In this document: positions 8,733 through 16,545 of the stretch, piece after piece
Layout of the letters: every line of letters begins with the position of its first letter
Position numbering within the stretch: position 1 is the first letter of the stretch
NCBI RefSeq assembly: GCF_007556815.1
Contig: NZ_CP041743.1
Location: 2,949,001-3,013,000, forward strand
From: Paraburkholderia megapolitana
GTDB lineage: Bacteria; Pseudomonadota; Gammaproteobacteria; Burkholderiales; Burkholderiaceae
Direction: 5' to 3'
Length of the DNA: 64,000 nucleotides
Translations under genes and position numbers: made by a program
Notes under the pieces: generated by a model
Told to the model about the DNA's origin: nothing
Database searches by the model: none
Seen by the model: only the letters and a program-made list of their open reading frames with translations

Positions 8733-8858
8733 GTCGGGACTTTGGCGCATGGCGGTCAATGCATGCGGTTGTGTGTATGCTTTCGTGCGCCCCTCTCTGA
8801 GGGGTGTCGCTGACGAAGCACATACAGGTTCTTCAACCGCCACCAAAGGTGAACGCCA

Positions 8859-9341
8859 ATGGACAGCAAAACGCCGCAATCCGACGCATTCTGGCGTGCC
8901 TATGCATCGCACGCCGGGATCGGCCCGACTAGCTATGAGGTGGTCAGTTTCGGCGACAGCGCTGAGATGGCGAATGAGCTGGCCGAACTCGTTGTCGCCG
9001 GGACCAAGCGTGCGACCGCATCGCTCGCACGCTACTACGCGCAGGCACCCGACACACTGCCGAAGCCTGGCGACTACGTGGTGCTCGTCGACGGCGACGG
9101 TGTGCCATGCGCGATCTGGCGCACCACCGAGGTCACCGTGAAGCCGCTCATCGCCGTCGACGACCGCTTTGCATGGGACGAAGGCGAAGGCGACCGCAGC
9201 CGCGCCTTCTGGCTCGACGCGCACCGCGCATTCTTCGGCGCCCAGGCCGCCGAAGACGGTTTCGACATGCACGATCAGATCGACACGGTGTTCGAACGCT
9301 TCGAGATCGTCTGGCCGCCGGCAATCGCCGATGTGCCCTGA
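8859..9341 (+). CDS. ASCH-domain protein
   Basis: A 160-aa cytoplasmic protein of the ASCH superfamily. Diagnostic segments are VVSFGDSAEMANELAELVVAGTKRATAS, PKPGDYVVLVDGDGVPCAIWRTTEV and FAWDEGEGDRSRAFWLDAHRAFF. The PUA-like ASCH fold binds RNA, and some bacterial members hydrolyse N4-acetylcytidine (family knowledge); this protein matches the longer 150-160 aa class. The gene stands alone, 126 nt after the cupin gene, with its own ribosome site. Function is inferred from the domain only. Confidence 0.8.
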   Translation: MDSKTPQSDAFWRAYASHAGIGPTSYEVVSFGDSAEMANELAELVVAGTKRATASLARYYAQAPDTLPKPGDYVVLVDGDGVPCAIWRTTEVTVKPLIAVDDRFAWDEGEGDRSRAFWLDAHRAFFGAQAAEDGFDMHDQIDTVFERFEIVWPPAIADVP

Positions 9342-9494
9342 TTGCCTTGATTCCGGTAACGGTTAGCTTTCAAGACACCTTCCTGTAATAAATTGAAACT
9401 ATCTTCGCGGCTAGCTTGCGCCCCGACGTGGCTTCAGCGGATGCTTGAGCGTCCCCCTATTTCCGTTATCTCCTGATCTTTCCCGGAGCAATTC

Positions 9495-9665
9495 ATGCAG
9501 ATGCCGGTATTTCGGCTTTTGGCACTGATCGGCCTGTTGGGCGCGACGACGCTCATCGGTGCGTGCGGTGCGGACATCGACCCACCCAAGGCAGCATGTG
9601 GCAACACCACGCTCGCCAATACCAAGATGAGCTGTCCGCCGGGCTTTGTCCCGCCCGCATCCTGA
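9495..9665 (+). CDS. Small lipoprotein (56 aa) upstream of phospholipase C
   Basis: A short open frame encoding MQMPVFRLLALIGLLGATTL followed by a lipobox IGAC (Cys24), giving a mature lipoprotein of about 33 residues with two more cysteines (Cys35, Cys47) that could pair. GGAG lies 7-8 nt before the ATG. The stop is 28 nt before the phospholipase C start in the same direction, so the two are likely co-transcribed. No family was recognised. The signal peptide, Shine-Dalgarno and operon position together argue that it is real; a role in anchoring or assisting the secreted enzyme is only a guess. Confidence 0.65.
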   Translation: MQMPVFRLLALIGLLGATTLIGACGADIDPPKAACGNTTLANTKMSCPPGFVPPAS

Positions 9666-9693
9666 CGATCGAATCCAGCCTGGAACCCCGCGC

Positions 9694-11817
9694 ATGAACT
9701 TCCGCATGAACCCCAAATCCCGTCGCGATTTTTTGAAGCTGTCAGCCGGCGTAGCCGGCGCGACCGTCGCCTCCGCACTGTTTCCCGAGTCGATCCGCAA
9801 GGCGCTCGCCATCGAGCCGAATTCGGTCACCGGCACCATCCAGGACGTCGAGCACATCGTCGTCTTCATGCAGGAGAACCGCTCGTTCGACCACTATCTC
9901 GGTCACCTGAGCGGCGTGCGCGGCTATAACGACCGCTTCCCCGTCACGCTGCCGAACGGCCAGCCCGTATGGTTCCAGCCGCGCCAGGAAGACCAGACCA
10001 AAGTCATCGCGCCGTTTCGCTACGACACGACGAATCCGGGCGTCAACGCGCAATGTATCGGCGGTCTGCCGCATACGTGGAGCACGACGCACGGCGCGAT
10101 AGACGGCGGTCGCGGCGACAAATGGGCCGTGCAGAAAACGAACATGACGATGGGCTACCACGTGCGCGCGGACATTCCGTTCCACTACGCGCTCGCCGAC
10201 GCGTTCACGGTTTGCGATCACTATTTCTGTTCGATCCCGGGCAATACTCACCCGAACCGCATGTACCTGATGACCGGTATGGTCGATCCGAAGGCAACCG
10301 GCGGCGGCCCGCTGCTCGACAACACCGACTACATCGACAACCAGTTCGACAGCATCAAGCTGGCGCCCTTCAACTGGACCACCTATCCCGAGCGGCTGGA
10401 AACGGCCGGCATCTCGTGGCAGATCTATCAGCAAGGCACGGGCTTCGATAATTTCACAGGCAACTACGGCACGAACATGCTGGCCTGTTTCCAGAATTTC
10501 GTAAACGCGCCGGCCGGTTCGTCGCTGCAAAACCGCGGCATGAGCACACGCACGCTCACGCAACTGAAGGCCGACGTCGAAGCCAATGCCCTGCCGCAGG
10601 TGTCGTGGCTGCTGCCGCCGGCGGCCTATTCGGAACATCCGAAGTTCACGCCGCTTTACGGCGCCAACTACATCTCGACGATTCTCGATGCGCTGACGTC
10701 GAACCCGGATGTATGGAGCAAGACCGTTCTGTTCATCATGTACGACGAGAACGACGGCCTGTTCGATCATATGGTGCCGCCGCAGGCGCCGACGCTGCCG
10801 GGCTCGGGCTTGAGCACCGTCGACATTTCGCTCGAACGCCACGACGTCGTCACCGCAACACAAACTACCTATACCGCCGATAACCTGCCCTACGGCCTCG
10901 GCCCTCGCGTACCGATGACGGTGGTGTCGCCGTGGTCGAAGGGTGGCTTCGTCTGCTCGCAGGTGTTCGATCACACGTCGGTGCTGCAATTCATCGAGAA
11001 GCGTTTCGGCGTGACGGAAACCAACATCTCGCCGTGGCGCCGCGCGATCTGCGGCGATCTGACCTCGGCGCTCGATTTCTCGAAGTCGGACCCCGCGGTA
11101 CCGACGCTGCCGAGTACCCAGTCGTATATCGCCCAGTCCGACCAGCAGTGCGCACGTCCGACTGCGCAGACCGCGCCCGCCAGCAACGCACAGCAGGTGG
11201 TTACGGCGCAGGAGCCCGGCACGCGACCTGCACGCGCGCTGCCCTACGAGCTGCATGTGAATGGCCAGTTGCAGGCGCAGGGATACACATTGACGTTTGC
11301 CAACACCGGTAAGCAAGGTGCGCATTTCTGGGTGTACACCGGCGACCCGACTGCAATGCCGCGTCGCTACACGGTGGAAGCGGGCAAGCAGTTGAGCGAT
11401 GTCTGGGCCCTCGATGCGAAGGGCAACTACCTCGTGAACGTCTACGGTCCGAACGGTTATTTCCGGCGCTTCGCGGGTTCCGCCAGTGCGGATGCGGCGG
11501 CAAAACCCGATGTAGTGACCTGCTACGACGTCGCGAATGGCCACGTCTATCTGACGCTCGCCAACGCCGGGGCCACCGCGTTGACCATCACCGCCACCGA
11601 TCTCGCCTACGGCCAGCCGCCGCGCACGCTGAGCGTACCGGCGGGCAAGAGCATCGAGGCGCACTGGGACCTGTCGTGCAGCAACCAGTGGTACGACCTG
11701 CAACTGACGGTCGCAGGAAACGCGAACTGGTTGCGCCGTATCGCGGGTCACGTCGAGACAGGCAAGGTCAGCATCACCGATCCGGCTGCGACTGCGCCGG
11801 TGACGACGGCGATTTAA
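9694..11817 (+). CDS. Phosphocholine-specific phospholipase C (PlcN/PlcH family), Tat substrate
   Basis: A 707-aa secreted enzyme. The Tat signal SRRDFLKLSAGVAGATVASA spans residues 9-28. The phosphoesterase core begins DVEHIVVFMQENRSFDHYLG, carrying metal-binding Glu-Asn and the Asp/His pair, with later FIMYDENDGLFDHMVPPQAP and FDHTSVLQFIEKRFG as in family members. Two C-terminal DUF756 beta domains follow (about residues 515-690). The enzyme hydrolyses phosphatidylcholine or sphingomyelin outside the cell, releasing phosphocholine. An in-frame ATG at 9646 exists, but 9694 places the twin-arginine motif correctly. The haemolytic (PlcH) and non-haemolytic (PlcN) subtypes cannot be separated by eye. 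Confidence 0.93.
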   Translation: MNFRMNPKSRRDFLKLSAGVAGATVASALFPESIRKALAIEPNSVTGTIQDVEHIVVFMQENRSFDHYLGHLSGVRGYNDRFPVTLPNGQPVWFQPRQEDQTKVIAPFRYDTTNPGVNAQCIGGLPHTWSTTHGAIDGGRGDKWAVQKTNMTMGYHVRADIPFHYALADAFTVCDHYFCSIPGNTHPNRMYLMTGMVDPKATGGGPLLDNTDYIDNQFDSIKLAPFNWTTYPERLETAGISWQIYQQGTGFDNFTGNYGTNMLACFQNFVNAPAGSSLQNRGMSTRTLTQLKADVEANALPQVSWLLPPAAYSEHPKFTPLYGANYISTILDALTSNPDVWSKTVLFIMYDENDGLFDHMVPPQAPTLPGSGLSTVDISLERHDVVTATQTTYTADNLPYGLGPRVPMTVVSPWSKGGFVCSQVFDHTSVLQFIEKRFGVTETNISPWRRAICGDLTSALDFSKSDPAVPTLPSTQSYIAQSDQQCARPTAQTAPASNAQQVVTAQEPGTRPARALPYELHVNGQLQAQGYTLTFANTGKQGAHFWVYTGDPTAMPRRYTVEAGKQLSDVWALDAKGNYLVNVYGPNGYFRRFAGSASADAAAKPDVVTCYDVANGHVYLTLANAGATALTITATDLAYGQPPRTLSVPAGKSIEAHWDLSCSNQWYDLQLTVAGNANWLRRIAGHVETGKVSITDPAATAPVTTAI

Positions 11818-11855
11818 GTCCGATGCTTTGGGCCCGCTTCGTGGGCCCGCCTTCG

Positions 11856-11884
11856 TTGACCTGGCGAAAAGCGCGCGTTAGCAT
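11856..11884 (+). promoter_or_regulatory. Candidate sigma70 promoter for the cysS leader
   Basis: TTGACC at 11856-11861 and TAGCAT at 11879-11884 are separated by exactly 17 nt. A start 7-8 nt after the -10 falls at 11891-11892, the first base of the leader-peptide ATG at 11892. This promoter lies between the phospholipase gene and the leader, so cysS need not depend on upstream transcription. It was assigned by eye; 4 of 6 bases of the -10 match. Confidence 0.45.
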
Positions 11885-11891
11885 GCTTCCC

Positions 11892-11975
11892 ATGCTTACC
11901 CGCGCCCTCTCCCATTCCAGCCCCACCCATGCACTCGCATGCTGTTGCTGCCTGCCTGGGGGAGTTCGCGTCTAG
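11892..11975 (+). CDS. cysS leader peptide with four consecutive Cys codons
   Basis: A 27-codon open frame begins at ATG 11892 (an alternative in-frame ATG at 11883 would give 30) and ends in TAG at 11973-11975. Residues 17-20 are Cys-Cys-Cys-Cys, read from TGC TGT TGC TGC at 11940-11951. No Shine-Dalgarno precedes either ATG; if the promoter at 11856-11884 is right, the transcript would begin at or next to this ATG and be translated leaderless. The Cys run, the cysS gene 98 nt downstream and the intervening terminator make it a classic attenuation sensor of Cys-tRNA charging. No such peptide for this gene is known to me. Confidence 0.7.
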   Translation: MLTRALSHSSPTHALACCCCLPGGVRV

Positions 11976-12044
11976 CGCGTCGCTTCGCATCACATCCGCT
12001 TCCCCAAGGCCACCCGTTGAAAAACCGGTGGCCTTTGTGTTTTT
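11907..12044 (+). promoter_or_regulatory. Transcription attenuator controlling cysS (competing stems)
   Basis: Four segments can be drawn. Segment 1 (11907-11914) pairs with the distal part of segment 2 (11957-11964) over 8 bp including one G-U. Segment 2 (GCCTGGGGGAG, 11954-11964) pairs with segment 3 (11999-12010) over 11 bp with one G-U and one bulged A. Segment 3 overlaps the 5' arm of the terminator (12006-12014), which pairs with segment 4 (12027-12035). The Cys codons lie just before segment 2. A ribosome stalled there leaves segment 2 free for the 2:3 antiterminator; a ribosome reaching the stop codon covers segment 2 and lets the terminator form. The pairing is visible; the mechanism is inferred by analogy with trp/his attenuation. 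Confidence 0.7.
12006..12044 (+). terminator. Rho-independent terminator between leader peptide and cysS
   Basis: A perfect 9-bp stem AAGGCCACC (12006-12014) / GGTGGCCTT (12027-12035) with a 12-nt loop is followed by a U-rich tract to 12044. It stands only 29 nt before the cysS ATG. It therefore lies inside the cysS leader rather than ending an isolated upstream gene, since no room for a promoter remains after it. Confidence 0.85.
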
Positions 12045-12073
12045 AAAGCCGCCTTGCCATACGGAGCATCTCG

Positions 12074-13435
12074 ATGCCTCTTGCCCTATACGACACCTGG
12101 TCGCGCACCGTGCGCCCTTTTACGCCGCTACAGCCCGATCATGTCGGCCTGTACTGCTGCGGACCCACGGTCTACGACCACGCGCATATCGGCAATGTGT
12201 TCGAGGACGTGCTGCGTCGCGTCTTGGCGCTGAACGGCTACAACGTGCGGCACGTAGTCAATATCACCGACGTCGGACATCTCACTTCGGATGCGGACGA
12301 AGGCGAAGACAAGATGGAAAAAGGCAGTCGCCGCACCGGACAATCGGCTTGGGATATCGCGGAGCGCTATACCGCAGCCTTTATCGACGACTGGCACGCG
12401 CTCAACCTGCTGGAGCCGACCCTGTGGTGCCGCGCGACCGACCACATCGCCGAACAGATCGCCTTCATCGCCACACTCGAAGCGAACGGCTACACGTATC
12501 GCACCACCGACGGCGTCTACTTCGACACCAGCAAGCAGGACGACTACGGCTTTCTGGCGCGCCTCGACCGTGACGGTCTGCAAGCGGGCAAGCGCGTCGC
12601 ACTCGGCGAGAAGCGCAGCATCACCGACTTCGCGCTATGGAAATTCAGTCCCGCCAATTCCACCCGGCAAATGGAATGGGACAGCCCGTGGGGGCGCGGC
12701 TTTCCTAGCTGGCATATCGAATGCTCGGCGATGTCGGCGAAGTATCTCGGCCCGTGGTTCGATATTCATTGCGGCGGCGAAGATCACATCGCCGTGCATC
12801 ACAGCAACGAGATCGCGCAGACCCAGGCGTGCCACGGCACGCGGCTCGCGAACTTCTGGATGCACGGTCACTTCCTGATGCTGGATGCCGCGAAGATGTC
12901 GAAGTCGAGCGGCGACTTCCTGCGCATCGAGACGCTGGTCGAGCGCGGTTTCGATCCGCTGGCCTACCGTTATCTGTGCCTGACAGCGCACTATCGGAGC
13001 ACGCTGCGGTTCACGCAGGAGGCGCTCGAGGGCGCACAGGCCGCGCTTGATCGACTGCGCAAAGCCTATGCGAGCTGGCCCTCGGGTGGCACCGCGGACG
13101 AAGACTTCGTCGCTCGCTTCGACGCCGAGGTCAACCAGGATCTGAATCTGCCGCGCGCGCTGGCGGTGCTGTGGGAAATGGTCAGGAGCGAACTACCCGT
13201 CGAAACGCGTCGGGCAACAGTCGATCGTTTCGATACGGTACTCGGCTTGAACCTCGCCGCATGGCGGGCAGGCAGCTTCGATATTCCCGCAGACGTCGCG
13301 GAGCTTGTCATCCAGCGCGAGAACGCCCGCGCCGAACGGAACTGGGCAGAGGCCGACCGCTTGCGCGACGCATTGCAGGCGATGGGCTGGCAGATCCAGG
13401 ACAGTGCGGATGGGCAACAACTCAGTCCGTGCTGA
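12074..13435 (+). CDS. cysS: Cysteinyl-tRNA synthetase
   Basis: A 453-aa class I synthetase that charges tRNA-Cys. The N-terminus has LYCCGPTVYDHAHIGN, with zinc ligand Cys29 and the signature at 38-41 reading HIGN instead of the usual HIGH. Other zinc ligands are in WHIECSAMS and HHSNEIAQ, and KMSKS is present at 274-278. The segment DVGHLTSDADEGEDKMEKG marks the subfamily variant seen beside the standard enzyme in some genomes, so this may be a second cysS (inference). GGAG lies 7 nt before the ATG. A Cys-codon leader peptide and terminator directly upstream indicate attenuation control. It is about 8 residues shorter than the E. coli enzyme. Confidence 0.93.
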   Translation: MPLALYDTWSRTVRPFTPLQPDHVGLYCCGPTVYDHAHIGNVFEDVLRRVLALNGYNVRHVVNITDVGHLTSDADEGEDKMEKGSRRTGQSAWDIAERYTAAFIDDWHALNLLEPTLWCRATDHIAEQIAFIATLEANGYTYRTTDGVYFDTSKQDDYGFLARLDRDGLQAGKRVALGEKRSITDFALWKFSPANSTRQMEWDSPWGRGFPSWHIECSAMSAKYLGPWFDIHCGGEDHIAVHHSNEIAQTQACHGTRLANFWMHGHFLMLDAAKMSKSSGDFLRIETLVERGFDPLAYRYLCLTAHYRSTLRFTQEALEGAQAALDRLRKAYASWPSGGTADEDFVARFDAEVNQDLNLPRALAVLWEMVRSELPVETRRATVDRFDTVLGLNLAAWRAGSFDIPADVAELVIQRENARAERNWAEADRLRDALQAMGWQIQDSADGQQLSPC

Positions 13436-13468
13436 AACCGTCATCAAGCCTCCCAACCGCAAAACGAT

Positions 13469-13486
13469 CCGGTGTTGAAGCACCGG
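13469..13486 (+). terminator. Hairpin downstream of cysS
   Basis: A perfect 6-bp inverted repeat CCGGTG/CACCGG with a 6-nt loop lies 34 nt after the cysS stop. No U-tract follows, so it is at best a weak or Rho-assisted terminator. Confidence 0.3.
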
Positions 13487-13601
13487 TCGATGGTCTGTCA
13501 CAACGGTAGGGGCTGCCACGTCTAATGGGTGAGACAGGACGCCCGCATGGATGCGTGCCGATCGTGCGGGAATGCATTCCCATCACTTCACGGAGCAACG
13601 A

Positions 13602-14012
13602 ATGGCAAACGCTAACACCGATTTCCAGCAGTTCTTCAAGGACCGCGAAGCCGCGGGCCAGTCTTTCGTAAACGGTAATGCGGGACCGGTCACGCGGTTG
13701 ATTGCGACTCGCGTACCGGTGACATTCTTCGGCCCTACCGGCACGGTCGAACAGCAGGCCGGGGCCATCGCCGAAGTCTTTCGCAAGCAGGCTGCACCTT
13801 TCAGGCGTGGCGATAGCGAACTCGAAACGCTCCAGGTTCACGTCGACAGCACGTCCGCCTACTGGGTCGGCATTCAGAAGGCCCGCGTGACGATAGGCAA
13901 TCTGGCAACGCCGATGGACATGAATCTGCGCGTGACCGAGCTCTTTCGTCTGGAAGACGGCGCGTGGAAACTCGTTCATCGCCATGCCGATCCGCTCGGC
14001 CCTCGCACCTAA
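13602..14012 (+). CDS. SnoaL/NTF2-like family protein
   Basis: A 136-aa cytoplasmic protein with the NTF2-like alpha+beta cone pattern: an N-terminal helix (DFQQFFKDREAAGQSFVNGNAGPVTRL), strands around VPVTFFGPTG, and a C-terminal VTELFRLEDGAWKLVHRHADPLG, the usual SnoaL/DUF4440 ending. The start at 13602 follows GGAG by about 10 nt and is preferred over an upstream in-frame ATG at 13551. These folds serve as small enzymes, ligand binders or ketosteroid-isomerase relatives; no catalytic assignment is possible here. It is convergent with the amino-acid binding protein gene. Confidence 0.72.
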   Translation: MANANTDFQQFFKDREAAGQSFVNGNAGPVTRLIATRVPVTFFGPTGTVEQQAGAIAEVFRKQAAPFRRGDSELETLQVHVDSTSAYWVGIQKARVTIGNLATPMDMNLRVTELFRLEDGAWKLVHRHADPLGPRT

Positions 14013-14105
14013 GGTCCCGCGCAGCCTAAAGAAGCACGACAGGTATCCCCACCCGACGAGCGCCGCGTGGGTATCGTGTTCCGGCTGAGGTTGCGTACTG
14101 ATCGC

Positions 14106-15251
14106 TCACAACTTGACGACGTCGAGCAGTTGCTTCTTGCCGTCCTTGTACGTGTAAAGCGAAATCACGCCATGCTGCAGATCGCCCTTCGCATCGAAGC
14201 TCGTTTCGCCGATCACCCCGCGATAGTGGGTTGCCGGCATGGCCGCGAGCGTTTTCGCCGGATCGGTGGACTGCGCGCGCTGCATCGCGTCGACGATGAT
14301 GAACACCGCGTCGTACGCAAACGGCGCATACACCTGCAACGGCTGATGAAAGCGGTTCTGGTAGCGCAACGCGAACGCCGTGCCACCTGGCATCCGGTCG
14401 AGCGCCATGCCCGCTTCCGAGCACACCACGTTGTCCGCCGCCGTGCCCGCGAGGTTCGGCAGATCGCCGGAACATACGCCGTCGCCGGCCAGCACCCGGG
14501 CGCGCACACCGAGTTGCCGCGCCTGCTTCGCGAACGGGCCGCCGGTCGCATCCATGCCGCCGTACATGATCGCGTCGGGGTTTTCGCCCTTGATCCTCGT
14601 GACGATGGCGCGGAAATCGATGGCTTTGTCGTTGGTCGCGTCATGCGAGACGACCCGAATACCGAGCGATTTCGCGGTCTTCTCGAATTCGTTGGCGAGG
14701 CCCTGGCCGTAGGCGGTCGCATCGTCGACGATCGCGACCGTCTTCACGTGTAGCGACTGTGCCGCGTAAGTGGCGAGCGCGGGGCCTTGCTGCGCGTCGG
14801 TGGCAACTACACGGTAGGTGGTCTTGAAGCCCTGCTGCGTGTACGCGGGATTGGTCGCGGCCTGGGAAATCTGCACGATGCCCGCGTCCCTGTAGATGCG
14901 CGACGCGGGGATCGACGTGCCCGAATTCAGATGACCGACCACGCCGACTATCTTGTCGTCGACGAGCTTCTGCGCGGCCTGCGTCGCGGCGCGCGGATCT
15001 CCCGCGTCGTCCTGCGAGTCCAGTTGTAACGTGACGCGTTGACCGCCGATCACGAGCCCTTTCGCGTTGATCTCCTCGACCGCGAGCCGCGCGCCGTTCT
15101 CGCTGTCCTTGCCGAGATGCGCGATCGCGCCGGTCAACGGTGCGGAGTGGCCGATCTTTACGACCTGATCGGCGTGCGCTGCGACGGCCTGCGTGCAGGC
15201 TACGGCGATGATCGTCAGCGCCAATGTGCGGTGGCTGGAACTGCCCTTCAT
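14106..15251 (-). CDS. Branched-chain amino-acid-type ABC binding protein (LivJ-like)
   Basis: A 381-aa periplasmic type I binding protein. A signal peptide (MKGSSSHRTLALTIIAVACT, cleaved near AHA-DQV) precedes the Peripla_BP_6 domain starting VVKIGHSAPLTGAIAHLGKD; VGVVGHLNSGTSIPASRIYRDAGIVQIS is the typical ligand-site region. GGAGGAG just before 15251 fixes the start and excludes an ATG at 15266. It is the last gene of a three-gene minus-strand unit after the amidohydrolase-like and ornithine cyclodeaminase-like genes, so its ligand may be ornithine or a polyamine-derived amino acid rather than leucine (inference). No permease or ATPase gene adjoins. Confidence 0.87.
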   Translation of the reverse strand: MKGSSSHRTLALTIIAVACTQAVAAHADQVVKIGHSAPLTGAIAHLGKDSENGARLAVEEINAKGLVIGGQRVTLQLDSQDDAGDPRAATQAAQKLVDDKIVGVVGHLNSGTSIPASRIYRDAGIVQISQAATNPAYTQQGFKTTYRVVATDAQQGPALATYAAQSLHVKTVAIVDDATAYGQGLANEFEKTAKSLGIRVVSHDATNDKAIDFRAIVTRIKGENPDAIMYGGMDATGGPFAKQARQLGVRARVLAGDGVCSGDLPNLAGTAADNVVCSEAGMALDRMPGGTAFALRYQNRFHQPLQVYAPFAYDAVFIIVDAMQRAQSTDPAKTLAAMPATHYRGVIGETSFDAKGDLQHGVISLYTYKDGKKQLLDVVKL

Positions 15252-15308
15252 GGTTGTCTCCTCCATATCTTGAGCGCCGATGGGTGGCGCGTTTGTATCG
15301 ACGATGGA

Positions 15309-16475
15309 TCAGAGCGCCGGCATTGCCGCGCGTGCATGCGTCGAATCGCTTTGCAGTGCGAGCCTTGGGTCGCTCTTTAGTTCGCCTTTTAGTTCGCCAG
15401 TAGATTCACGCAACGACTGCGGCGAGCGTGCCTGCGCTTGTGCGTCGGTTTGCATCTCGCCCGAGGCGAGCACGCGGAACAGATCCTTCGGATCCGCCGG
15501 CTCGGGAATCAGATCGAGCAACGCGCCGATGCTACGTTCCTGCGTGACGTCGTTCAGATAGCGCAGTGCCGAGAAGTCCTCCAGCGCAAAACCAACTGAG
15601 TCGAACACCGTGATCTGCCCATCGAATTCGCGTCCTTTCTCCGCATGCGACAGCACACGATGAAACTCGATGACCGGGTGGTCGTGCGGCAGTTGCTGGA
15701 TGTCGCCCTCGATGCGTGTCTGCGGTTCGAACTCGACGATCACGCGCGCCGCGCGCAACACATCGGGATGCAGTTCGGTCTTGCCGGGGCAGTCGCCGCC
15801 CACCGCATTGATGTGCATACCGGGCTCGATCATGTCGGGCGTCAGGATGGTGGCGTTGGTCTTGTCGGCGGTGACGGTCGTCACGATATCGGCGCTGCGT
15901 ACCGCCTCGGCGGCGGTGTGTGCACGCACCACGCGCAAGCCGCGGAACGGAGCGAGATTGCGGATCAGCTTGTCGGTGGCCGCAGGGTCGGCGTCGTAGG
16001 CTCGGATCTCATCGATACCGAGCATCGTGTGGAACGCGATCGCCTGGAATTCGCTTTGCGCGCCGTTGCCGATCAGCGCCATCGACCGTGCCTCGTTGCG
16101 CGCCAGATACCGAGCGACCAGCGCGGAGGTGGCCGCCGTGCGGATCGCCGTGGTGAGCGTCATCTCGCTGAACAACAGCGGATAGCCGTTATCGACATCC
16201 GCGAGCACACCGAATGCCATCACGGTAAGCATGTCGACACGCGTGTTCTTCGGATGACCGTTGACGTACTTGAACGCGTACAGCTTCGCATCGGCGGTCG
16301 GCATCAATTCGATGACGCCATCCGGCGAATGGCTCGCAATGCGCGCCGTTTTTTCAAACGTGTCCCAGCGCCGGTAGTCCTGTTCGATGTAAGACGCCAT
16401 CGATGCGATGACTTTGCCGACACCCACTTCATTCACGAGTTGGGCGACATGGTTGACATCGATATATCGAGTCAT
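15309..16475 (-). CDS. Ornithine cyclodeaminase family protein
   Basis: A 388-aa OCD/mu-crystallin family NAD-dependent protein. The N-terminal substrate domain leads into a Rossmann fold with the dinucleotide motif SMALIGNGAQSEFQ and the typical GMHINAVGGDCPGKTELHPDVL. Ornithine cyclodeaminase converts ornithine to proline and ammonia; relatives include ketimine reductases and opine-type enzymes. The last 40 or so residues are an unusual tail, partly built from a 12-bp direct repeat (TTTAGTTCGCCT at 15376-15398) that encodes GELK twice. It lies between the amidohydrolase-like and binding-protein genes in one operon. Confidence 0.88.
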   Translation of the reverse strand: MTRYIDVNHVAQLVNEVGVGKVIASMASYIEQDYRRWDTFEKTARIASHSPDGVIELMPTADAKLYAFKYVNGHPKNTRVDMLTVMAFGVLADVDNGYPLLFSEMTLTTAIRTAATSALVARYLARNEARSMALIGNGAQSEFQAIAFHTMLGIDEIRAYDADPAATDKLIRNLAPFRGLRVVRAHTAAEAVRSADIVTTVTADKTNATILTPDMIEPGMHINAVGGDCPGKTELHPDVLRAARVIVEFEPQTRIEGDIQQLPHDHPVIEFHRVLSHAEKGREFDGQITVFDSVGFALEDFSALRYLNDVTQERSIGALLDLIPEPADPKDLFRVLASGEMQTDAQAQARSPQSLRESTGELKGELKSDPRLALQSDSTHARAAMPAL

Positions 16476-16545
16476 GATCACTTTCCTCTATTGATTTGAT
16501 AAAAACGGTCGCGCTCTGCAGTCGAGCGCAAGGATGAACGCACCC

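Noticed and set aside
9742..11751. 669-codon minus-strand open frame across phospholipase C
   Set aside because: It is antisense to a clearly identified gene; its translation is Arg/His/Val-rich with no domain, the usual shadow of GC-rich codon bias.
11830..11848. GGGCCC-N7-GGGCCC hairpin after phospholipase C as a terminator
   Set aside because: The 6-bp stem is made of a self-palindromic hexamer and has no U-tract, so it was not listed as a terminator.
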